A DNA stretch of 64,000 nucleotides from Spinacia oleracea (lineage: Eukaryota > Streptophyta > Magnoliopsida > Caryophyllales > Amaranthaceae), in contig NC_079490.1 of NCBI RefSeq assembly GCF_020520425.1, forward strand, positions 7,750,001 through 7,814,000, read 5' to 3'. Made by a program: the position numbers and the translations under genes. Shown here one piece after another: positions 1-9,366 of this stretch; position 1 is the stretch's first letter, and each line of letters opens with the position of its first letter. Below the pieces are notes generated by a model, which had not been told where the DNA came from, ran no database searches, and saw only the letters and a list, made by a program, of their open reading frames with translations.

Positions 1-155
1 AGTTTTTTTTCAGAATTTTTCACATACAAATAAGTTTATTTCAGATAAAATAAATTTAATCAGATAAAATAAGTTCAGTTAAATTCAGATAATATAAGTT
101 CAGTTAAGTTCAAAAAATATAAATTCAGTCAAAATAAGTCAAACAGAACGGAGCC
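1..155. mobile_element. 3' part of a Tourist-like foldback MITE (cut by window start)
   Basis: Short CAGATAAAATAAG / TTCAGTTAAG units end in AAGTCAAACAGAACGGAGCC followed by TTA. The same terminal sequence closes the complete element at 554-1202, so this is the right end of a second copy whose left end lies outside the window. Confidence 0.6.
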
Positions 156-526
156 TTATTTTGTCCTCATATCTTATTCGCGCACAAAAAAAATGTGTGG
201 ATCACATGGGTGGGTGGAAGGCTCGCTCGACACCCCAAAATTTCTATATTTCTGGAAAAAATAGTTTAAAAAATTATATTTTAAAAAAAAGGTAAATTTT
301 GTGACTTGGTCCTCCTAAATACTTTGGGCCAATTGCAAACAACCTATCTGCAATGGCAGGGGTAAGGTTGGGTACGTCCGATCCTCCCTTACCCCACTTC
401 TTACGGGAGCCTCTTTAAAGCAATGTGGTAATGATAATGATAATGTCCTCATAAAGATGCAAAAATAAGATTTCTGATTTCGCATCTGTGCATGCAACTC
501 ATCTAGCATACACTATAAATAAAGTT
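156..526 (+). repeat. Upstream duplicate of the CPT-like gene promoter
   Basis: This stretch matches 1203-1577 closely, including the phrases TGACTTGGTCCTCC, CAACCTATCTGCAATG and the TATA-box block CACTATAAATAAAG (511-524). No gene follows this copy, because the sequence runs into the MITE at 554. It appears to be a tandem duplication of promoter plus MITE end. Confidence 0.7.
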
Positions 527-553
527 CCCTCGTCCCCTAATTTATAGCGTTTA

Positions 554-1202
554 GGCTCTGTTATGTTCGACTTATTTTGACTTATTTCAGACAAAATAAG
601 TTCAGTTAAATTCAGATAAATTCAGTTAATTTCAGTTAAGTTTAGATAATCTCAAATAATATAAGTTTAGAAAAATAAGTTTTTTTTTCAGAATTTTCAC
701 ATACAAATAACCCAATAGGGGCAGCACACCCCCCACTACATTCTTTGGTTGGACTGATCAGTTATCAACTATGCGAGATCAGGCCACTTACCTCTCTGCG
801 CTGCTGCTTTGTAGGCTTTAGTCCACAATTCAAATTAGGAAGGAGGCATACTACTTCCGAAGAGGACAATGTAGCTCAAGTAAGAGATTACAGAGACAAT
901 AGCATCGGTCTTTATCCCAAAACAGTATACACACAGGAATCCGTGTATCAGTTGTGAGCTTTGTACCAACAGTTTGAGCAACTGAAACGAAATCCTAATT
1001 TCAATTTCTGTTCTACTTGATATTTTTTTATACAGAACGGAGAAAGAGAGTGTAGTTCGGTTTATATTTCAGACAAAATAAGTTTTTTCAGATAAAATAA
1101 GTTTTTTCAGATAAAATAAGTTCAGTTAAATTCAGATAATATAAGTTCAGTTAAGTTCAGATAATATAAGTTCAGTCAAAATAAGTCAAACAGAACGAAG
1201 CC
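554..1202. mobile_element. Tourist/PIF-Harbinger-like MITE (649 bp)
   Basis: The ends are inverted repeats: GGCTCTGTTATGTTCGACTT at the left and AAGTCAAACAGAACGAAGCC at the right pair with few mismatches. TTA flanks both sides (551-553 and 1203-1205), the 3-bp duplication usual for PIF/Harbinger. The subterminal parts are built of AGATAAAATAAGTTCAG units. The middle (about 711-1055) is non-repetitive and may be a secondary insertion, since the matching place near position 35 lacks it. The short open frame at 745-957 shows no family resemblance. Confidence 0.6.
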
Positions 1203-1614
1203 TTATATTGTCCTTATCGCTTATTCGCACACACAAAAAATGGGTGGATCCATAGGGGTGGGTGGAAGCCTCGCTCGACACCCAAAATTTCTATATTTCT
1301 GGAAAAGTTAGTTTAAAAAATTAATTTTTTTAAAAAAAATAGGTAAATTTTGTGACTTGGTCCTCCTAAATACTTTGGGTCAATTGGAAACAACCTATCT
1401 GCAATGACAGGGGTAAAGTTGCTTACGTCTGATCCCCTTAACCCCGCTTCTTGCAGGAACCTATTTAAAATAATGGGGTAATGATAATGATAATGTCCTC
1501 CTAAAAATGCAAAAATAAGGTTTATGGTTTCGCACCTATACATGCAGCTCATCTGGCATACACTATAAATAAAGTAACAACGCCATATAATCAGTTCATC
1601 ACCAGCAAGAAAAA
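1203..1614 (+). promoter_or_regulatory. Promoter and 5'UTR region of the CPT-like gene
   Basis: TATAAAT at 1564-1570 lies about 45 bp before the first in-frame ATG (1615), which suits a short 5'UTR. The block is a near-copy of 156-526, so the gene sits behind the second of two tandem promoter copies. Confidence 0.55.
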
Positions 1615-4600
1615 ATGCAAAGTTTGCTAGGTAGACGTAGTAGTACCATCTCCTCCTCAATATTCAATAGAGTTGGCAATGCCATTATTGCCAGCCAAAA
1701 TGGTACGAGTACTCGTAATGGTACGAGTACTCGTACGTATAGTAGCCAGGGCCGGGCCTCGCCATTGGAGTACTCATCGTCGTCAGTACTCAAGGTGAGT
1801 ACTGACGAGGAGTACGCGATGGCGGGTCTTCGAAAGGAGTTGATGCCAAAACATGTGGCAATTATGTTAGATGGAAGTAGGAGGTGGTCTAAGGCTCAGG
1901 GGAAACCTCTTGATTACATGCCCGTACTTGACACTAATGTCCGTTTTGCTGAATTTTGTCTCAAATGGGGGGTTGCTATTGCTAGCTCCGGCATGTTTTT
2001 TCTTAACAACTTGAGACGAGGCAAAGTACGTATTTGCATCCTAAGTTTCATATTTACATATTACACGAACAACCTAGGTTGATGTAGATGATTGTGGGTC
2101 AGGTCGAGTCCATGGGACATGGGCTTGAAGGGCCAGATCCATTCCAAGCTCGACTATATCGGGCCATACATTTCAAAGAATGGGCCTAGGCCCGCCAAGT
2201 TAATTCTCGTGTCGGGTTGGGTCGTATCGTGTCTTGTCGTATTTGTCCTAAAAAAATGTGGCTCAGGCTCGCTCACAGCTTTGTGCTCGTGTTGGGCTGA
2301 CCTTTTTTTAGTGTTGGGTCATTCCGACCCACAACTATCTTTAGTTGCTGGGGAACTCACTTAATTATGACTTGAAGGTCACAATTTTAGCCTTATTACC
2401 TGCAAACGATTATGAGTGTCTTAAGCCAAAACCTGCGTAGCTATACTAACTTAACCTGTAACAGACTAATACGTGTTAATTATCCTAAGAGAATATTAAC
2501 ATACATATTCTCTATCACCTCCCGCAAAATTAACAAGTTATAACACTCATTATTTTTTAATTTTTGTAATTTAATTGCAGGAAGCCAATGAGTTTTTCTT
2601 TTCCCATCTAGAAAGACATCTGGAGTTGAACATGGAGGATTTTGTAAGGTAATAAATTGATTATCTTGTACTTCGTACGACTAAAAAAAAAAAAAAAAAA
2701 GTGTAACAATAATAATTTAAAATAAGTTTTCTAATCCTTCCGCGTAGTTTTTTTTTATCTGGCTTGGTCTAACTTTTTTTTAATTTTTTTCTGGTCAGAT
2801 CTAATCTAATACTCCGTATGATAGATTAGAATAATGTCTTGATATTGACGTACGGTATATTAAAGATTGCGTAACATCTTTCATAGAGTTGTTTCATAGT
2901 AACGTAATCACTTGTGATCTATATATCGAGTTGTGTGGTTTGTGCCTGTATATATGTAGTTCTTTAGGGGCAAGAATTGTTTGGATATTTTACCTTGTGA
3001 GGCGCACCAAATAGTATAAGTTTGTCATCTGCCTTATGATTTTTGTTGTCATAACGTATACAAGAAAGATTAAAGAAAAACAACCAATAAGAACAACAAA
3101 TTTGATGAGGCTCACCAACGCTAATATAAAGTATGTTTTAGCTACGTCCACGAGCAGTGCAAATGATATTTTTATAGATTTTAATGAAAACCAATTACAA
3201 AATTAATTTAAGTTGTTTTTTCGTACTAAGTTAATTGATTTAGGTTAATACTTCTTCTGTTCCGTAATCGATGCATCGTTTTTCTTTTTGACACTATTCA
3301 TTAACTAACTTTGATAATCATTCTTTCACATTATGTAAAAACAATTATAGTCAAGTGAGATCTTGTTAAATTTGTATCAATGTAAGGATTCTAAATATCG
3401 ATTTTTTATAATTTTTACTTACACGTAATTAGATATATTAATGTTCAAAAAACATGTTGAGAAACGTAAAAATAATAATAATTCAAGCATTGTGAAACGG
3501 AGGTAGTACCTAGGAAGCCTATAAATTACCCCTTGCCCAAAAATAATCCTACATAGAAAACCATAGCTCATTAAATTAAAACATGTACGTGTCTGGTTAC
3601 TTGAAGCTGACATATTATTTAAAGCATACTCAACACGTGATCCGGACATGTTTAAACGTAGATAAGTAAACAATGAGATTATTCACCACGTGATTCAGAC
3701 ATGTTTAAATGCAGATAAGTAAACAACAAAAGGTCTTGTGTGCACAAGGTGTATAATAAATTTATTGTACACCAAGATAACTTTAACTTTTTTTTTGTAA
3801 CTTTAACCTAGTTTTGATTAACTTTTATGTTAGTAAAAAAAAATTGATAGATAAATATTTTAAAGAGTTAAATGATTAATTTTATACATTATTAGTTATT
3901 TTGAAGAAATAAGTTTTATTAAAATGAAAAAATTTATCAGTGAAAAATAGATAACTTTTACATATATATGCTTAACTTTTAAGCATTTTGAGTTAACTTT
4001 TACTCCGGTGTACAATATTTATTGTACACTCATTGTAAATAAGAATTTGTGAGTAAACAATGAGGTTATTGTTTATGTTATAACGGATGCAAAGAAAGAT
4101 TAAATAACGTAATAAAGAACGCAGAGATTTAACGTGATTGACTAACAATGTGTTAGCTACGTCAACATGCAGAGAGGGGAAGTTTTTATTGATCTTGAGG
4201 AGTACAGATTACATAATACAACTAGGTTATGACCTAGAGAGTTTAAATAGTACTCTCTAGACAGATGCGGAAAAGCCTAAAATAGGCCCAAAACAGATAA
4301 CCTTAATCCAGAGTAACAGATACCCGTATTGGGCGTTGCAGTAAGGGGTTTGACCGATTCAAAGCTTTACTCTAACCGTTTATATATGATGCACAGGAAA
4401 AACATAAGAGTGACGATACTTGGAGACAAAACTTTACTCCCAAAATCGTTACAAGACATAATGAAACAAGTGGAAGAGGCAACAAGTAGCTCAGAAACAA
4501 AGGCACAAGTCGAGTTTAAGTTAGCAATATGTTACGCAGGTTCAAGAGACATAGTGCTTGCTACAAGGAGGTTGTGTGAGAAGGCCAAGGCCGGGCTAAT

Positions 4601-4838
4601 TGAGCCCGATGCTGTCGACGAGGCCTTGTTTGATCAAGAGCTTTCGACACGTGGCACTCCTCCGCCGGACTTTTGCATCCGAACCGGTGGTCATCTCCGT
4701 CTTAGCGACTGTTTGACATGGCAATTTGCCAATACTGAGTTGTACTTCACGGACATATATGGGCCAGAGTTTACAGAAGATGAGTTTCTCAAAGCTATGC
4801 GCTCCTATCAGCAAAGGGTTAGAAACTTTGGCAAATAG
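1615..4838 (+). CDS. cis-prenyltransferase-like protein, 3 exons, 306 aa
   Basis: The exons are 1615-2025, 2581-2648 and 4397-4838, all with GT-AG borders, and they join in frame to 306 residues, the usual size of plant cis-prenyltransferases. The family adds isopentenyl diphosphate to an allylic diphosphate in cis, for dolichol, rubber-type chains or short terpenoid precursors. Conserved region I is clear (HVAIMLDGSRRWSK, with catalytic Asp near residue 86). Exon 3 has RKNIRVTILGD and PKSLQ, and the C-terminal region V has PDFCIRTGG, RLSD and WQFANTELYFTD. About 75 N-terminal residues rich in Ser/Thr/Arg could be a plastid or mitochondrial transit peptide. Oddities: the FSTENW-type motif reads MFFLNNLRRG, and the invariant SGE of region V reads GGH. 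The gene may therefore be divergent, a non-catalytic partner, or starting to decay. Intron 1 holds a GGGCC-type repeat and intron 2 holds two MITEs. Confidence 0.85.
2095..2335. repeat. Dispersed GGGTCGGG/GGGCC-type repeat in CPT intron 1
   Basis: Runs of words such as GGGTCAGGTCGAG, CGGGCCATAC and GTCGGGTTGGGTCG resemble blocks at 4975-5060, 5540-5830, 11850-11945 and 37430-37690. The open frame 2092-2364 through it has no protein-family features. This is the widespread plant repeat rich in CCCGAC/GGGCC words; its origin is not known to me. Confidence 0.45.
3251..3506. mobile_element. Stowaway-like MITE in CPT intron 2 (256 bp)
   Basis: It begins CTTCTTCTGTTCCG and ends CGGAGGTAG, with TA on both sides (3249-3250 and 3507-3508). 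Internal words such as GAGATCTTGTTAAATTTGT are shared with the better preserved 256-bp element at 18112-18367, so both belong to one Tc1/mariner-derived family. This copy is older. Confidence 0.65.
3628..3724. repeat. Two-copy tandem repeat, about 49 bp
   Basis: The block CACGTGATCCGGACATG...GATAAGTAAACAATGAG (3632 onwards) is repeated as CACGTGATTCAGACATG...GATAAGTAAACAACAAA immediately downstream. Each copy carries a CACGTG core. Confidence 0.6.
3734..4044. mobile_element. MITE-like element with TGTACAATAAA termini in CPT intron 2
   Basis: The left end (GTATAATAAATTTATTGTACACC, 3749-3771) and right end (GGTGTACAATATTTATTGTACA, from about 4007) are inverted repeats, and each is itself nearly palindromic. 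The interior is AT-rich without coding. The superfamily is unclear, and the exact ends and target duplication could not be fixed. Confidence 0.5.
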
Positions 4839-5928
4839 AATATGATAATACCAAGGCATGCACTAAGCTATATGCTTTCAAAGTGCATGTGTTGTGTCTT
4901 GTATTGCTTTCGTTTTCTTGATTTCTATTCGTTTTTTTATTTTTAACCGTACTTGTTTTTACTTTTACCTTAGACCTGATTAAAATATGGGTTTGGATCG
5001 GGCCTCGACCTATAAATTTAGCATATTATGTGGGGTCAGGCTAGATCGGGCCAAGCTTCGAGTCAATGTCTTTAATTATGCATGATTCAAATAAATGAAA
5101 ACTTAATGTTTTGTAATTAAACATCAATGCATAAGAATATAAGAAAATCGGACATGAGCGCGGAATATGTTCCTTTTACATATATTGAGAATATCCATGA
5201 CCGTCTATATAAAATTATAAAAAGTTCGACATATTAGGATATGAAACAAATTCAACAAGATCCCATATTTCCCATAAGATAATATTTTTTTTACAACTTA
5301 TATAGTCAAAGTATGAGTAGTATAGTGGAGTAGATCATTTTAGACTATTTTATAGCCCAATTATGTAATTATGTAAACCATGTAGTGGATCATTTCGACT
5401 ACAAATTCTTCATTTTGAAGGTACTAACTAAATTGTCACTTGATAAACGTCCTATTGTATTTCATCGAGTTAAGTTTGGAAATTTTTGAAGGAGCCCTTG
5501 CCCTTGGTTGAAGTTTAATAAGACAAGCACATGTTTCAACTAAAGTCGGTTGTGGGTCGAGCCGGCCCGGCCTGACCCGGGCATGAAAAAAACACGGTAT
5601 GGGCAAGAAATCGTGTGCCATGGGTAGGGGGTCACATGCTTTTGGAAAAAAAGCGATAAGACACGACCCAACACGACATGGAAAAACATGTTGAAATTAG
5701 TACTCCATATTATTAAGCTTAGACGTGACATCTCGACCCAGTCCGATACGAGGACACGTGGGATTAGACCGTTAGACCCATCTTTGAAAATTCGGCCCAA
5801 CCCATAACCATATCGAGTGGGCGGGATGTGGGGCTCCTGGATGCCGATTGCCGAGAATATCAAACCACTTTCTGGGTTCAATGAGACAATGACTAGATGT
5901 CCAAAATGAGTCGACGCAAAAAAATAGA
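4839..5928. other. Intergenic region between CPT-like and membrane-protein genes
   Basis: It holds the 3'UTR and downstream of the CPT-like gene, a GGGCC-type repeat at about 4975-5060 and a longer one at 5540-5830 (CGAGCCGGCCCGGCCTGACC). No supported coding exon was seen. The promoter of the next gene must lie in the last few hundred bases, inside or beside the repeat. Confidence 0.5.
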
Positions 5929-8554
5929 ATGGCAACGATGAAGAAATTAGCAAGAAAATTCACCAAATCTCTCCGAAATTCAAATTCCCACGACGATAAT
6001 CTCTCTCTTCCCACCGTCGACGAAGATCGTCCCATCGATACTCAAGGTCATTCAATTTTAGGGTTTAATTCCCATTTTCACCCAGTTCCTAAAATCACAG
6101 AAATTCAATTGCTAAAACTGACATTAATAATCTCTTTGTTATTTCAGAACAAGAAGAATTGGTTCGATCCCTGGAAAAATTACACTCCCAGCAAAGCCGA
6201 TTATGGAGGGTAAATACTCAATCTTTCTAGTTATTTTGATTTGGGGTTTGCATTTTCTCTTAGGTTGCTTAGTTCAATAATTAATTTGGGTGTTCTTTCA
6301 ATTGATTTTTGGTGGGTGTTGAAATTGTAGAGTATATTTGCGGTGTTGATGTCGTGCTACATTGCATTTCTGCTATTCTCCATGTATCACCAAGCTGCTT
6401 ACCCTTGGGATTTGGTAATTACTGTTCTTCCCTTCTTCTGTAATTATTATGTTTGTGATTATTGTTCTTTTTCCATACTCGCATCAATCATGTAAAGGCC
6501 TGGACTATGTTAATCCGACACTTCATTTCACCTTAAGTACCCGATACTTCAACCCCGGACATTATTGTGACACTTAAACACTGCATTAGTGCATTTTGGA
6601 CCAATCATGCAAATATTTCATAGACTGTATTGTGTCTGACACTTCTAGCCAAGTCTAAGTAACATAGTATGGAAACGATTTTGGGTCACCCACTGAGAAT
6701 GTGAGACACAATTGTCCGTGTTCTAATCACAAGATGGTGTGCCAAAATCAGTTAACATGTATAACTTAACTTGGCGAGTAGACGAAATGGTGCAGTTGGC
6801 ATAATGGCATGTCAGGAAATGTAATGATAGACTGGCAAGAGTATTGGTTGTAGTTTTATAGACTCAAAATAGGACTGTTGTTTGGTTTCTCTTGTATGTT
6901 TCAATTTTTCCTTTATCTGCCATTGCTACAGAACATGTTGTAGGAGGTTGCTGTTTTAATAGTATGTGCAGTGATATTAGTGTACTCCAAATTCGATGAT
7001 GGCAGATTAGCTGCTGCTTATAGGGAGTGAGATTTGTCTAAATTCTAACCGAGGAAAGAGATTGTGTAGTTCTGACTTCTATTTAAAAGTTTTGGATTGA
7101 TTTATATGGAAACTAAGAGTATGTTGATTGTTTATCAATGAATATTCTGAATGTTGAAACAGTTATTTGTTGAAGGATATGATGTTTGGCAACTCTAGAA
7201 TTGTTTTTGGGGTAATTCTTGTCTGTGCAGTGTGCTGATAAAGTGATAACTGATATGTCCAACCATTTTCAAAATTGATGTTTGCTATATTGTCTTGAAC
7301 AGCGTTACCATGCTTACTTCATGGAGGACATTGATTCACGGCTTATCATTCTTTCAGGTTACCTTATCTTGATCTTGCCTCTTTCATTCTCATTAAACCT
7401 TTGTTCTGCAATTCAAATATCATGACACCAAACTATTCTTCATAGGTTGTTAGAATACTTTTGCAATATTATTATATCTTTCCATTTTGGAGTGCCTAAT
7501 GTCTTATTTTGTGCATGAGCACACGTTATTTCATCCTCCTTGAACTTCTTTTTATGTCGATATTGTTTTGTTATAGAGCAGATGTAATTGCATAAGCATG
7601 TACTCCATAACTTTTTCTAGTGTAGCTAAAGCATATACAACGTAGAAGAAGATATAATATAGGAGATATATGACTTATGATAGAAGGACGTTTTGGCTGT
7701 CATTTGTTTTTCTTTTCCCAGCATAGCTAAAGCATATAAAAGAACATATTGTCTTACAATCTTCTGCGTGTTTTGTATTTTAAAGTTCATTGCCAACAGA
7801 TATGCCTTGAAAACAAATCTCTCCCCACTTCCAACTCCTGATAAAATAGAAAAGAAATTGAACGGTAGTATAAGATCTTGCCACATATTTGACAATAAAA
7901 CTATGTTACCCCAACTGAAAACCCTAGTGGAAAAATTTGCTGGTTCAAATGGTCTTTTTCTGTCCCATCACTAATTCACCTGTTAACAGATTGGTTAGCT
8001 GTTATCGCGTGTTCAACAGCCATTCTCGGGCTTATAAAGAGTTCAGAGCACCATAGACAGTGGATTTGGTATGCTGTGTTTGGTGGGATACCACTTGCTG
8101 TCTTCTGGCTATATTACATGCTTAGGTAAGAAGCATTATGTCAACTCCATATCTCTTTATCCATGTTATTTAATCAGTAATCACCATTTGGTACCAGTTT
8201 GTCACAACTCTCTAATATATATGTATTGGAAATTTGGAACCAATTTATTCCATGTTTACTTCCATCTTATCGTTCTTTTATATATTGTAGATTACCAAAG
8301 TTTCGGTGGGATATCATTTGGCTTCCATTTGGTCCTTTAAGGTACATGCTCAAAGGATTGAAGTAGACCCCTTAATTCCTTTAATGTAACTTTGCACATT
8401 AATTTTGAGCATTTCCTAAATGGTGTTACAAACTTACAATTGTTGTTCTTTCAGTGGGGCTGGGATATGCCTTTACGTGGATCATTTACTTCATGAATCG
8501 TCTGAAGAAGTTCGAAAGCTTAGAAATTACATGTATGCTTACAAAGCGAGCTAA
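5929..8554 (+). CDS. Small multi-pass membrane protein of unknown function, 7 exons, 201 aa
   Basis: The exons are 5929-6046, 6148-6209, 6331-6414, 7303-7357, 7990-8125, 8291-8341 and 8455-8554. All junctions are GT-AG and every phase fits, giving 606 nt including the stop. The N-terminus is basic then acidic (MATMKKLARKF..., TVDEDRPIDTQ), followed by a short helical stretch (EQEELVRSLEKLHSQQ). Four hydrophobic segments follow: SIFAVLMSCYIAFLLFSMY, a segment around LAVIACSTAILGLI, WYAVFGGIPLAVFWLYYML, and a weaker one around FGPLSGAGICLYVDHLL. The tail is KLRNYMYAYKAS. I do not recognise a named family. The clean seven-exon model argues for a real, expressed gene, probably in an endomembrane or organelle envelope. 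No motif points to an enzyme. Confidence 0.85.
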
Positions 8555-9366
8555 ATTCCTCTTCCTTCGTGACTTTCTTCTTATTCCTGAAATGGTGTTG
8601 AATTGATTCGGAGATCTTGACTGAGAAGATCGCAGTTTTTAAGGATTTTGCGAGGTTAGGGTGCGTGTGTGTACATGGTAACTTTGTTGTTATTTTTGCG
8701 CCATTTACCTGTAGTTTTGTTATTTGTTCACTTTGCTACGAGTAAGAAGTGGAAACGACGAAGAGTAACAGTCTGGTCTTTTTTTTTCCCGGGCTTTCCT
8801 CTCTTGTTGTCATCTTACACTATCGCGTTGTGCATGGATTATTATTGTAACAGCTTCACTTTGCTTCAGTAAGATCCTTTCTTTTCCGATCTAACTCAGT
8901 TTTTTTTAATTGTTCTTTATTTCTGTCACCTTGTTACTGGTTAGCTCACCCAGTTACTGGACTCTGATTCTCTTATTCATTTTATCCAAGGAAAGGTATT
9001 TATAGCGAGAAGAATATAACAGAATTATAACTGCTAAGCCAAGTGCAAAGATAATCAAGTCGATCTTAGTAGCAACTAAAATTATAATAGTACTCCATAA
9101 GTCCCATCCTGTATCACTTAAGAAAGAACAGCAACCAGAAAACTGCAAAATTGCAAGTCATATTTTTCAAAATTCAAAGGATAATAGATGTTTACTAACA
9201 AAACCGATATTCATATGGTATTGGATTAGTCCCAAATGTCACAATGTATATTTCATAGTATTAACTTAGTAAAACTTAGCTTTAGATAGTTAGGATTAAA
9301 GTGGTGAGTTGGAAAACGTGTCAGTCAAAATGATAGATGTATTTATTTTGTTAAATCAAAATAACT
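8555..9366. other. 3' flank of membrane-protein gene; no further gene seen
   Basis: It contains the likely 3'UTR, then AT-rich DNA. The stretch 9285-9366 (GATTAAAGTGGTGAGTTGG, GTGTCAGTCAAAATGATAG) resembles 33071-33155, so a short dispersed repeat is present. No exon is supported. Confidence 0.5.

Noticed and set aside
745-957. 70-codon frame inside the first MITE
   Set aside because: No family resemblance and no promoter; within a non-autonomous foldback element.
2092-2364. 90-codon frame in CPT intron 1
   Set aside because: It coincides with a dispersed GC-rich repeat and lies within a well-supported intron.
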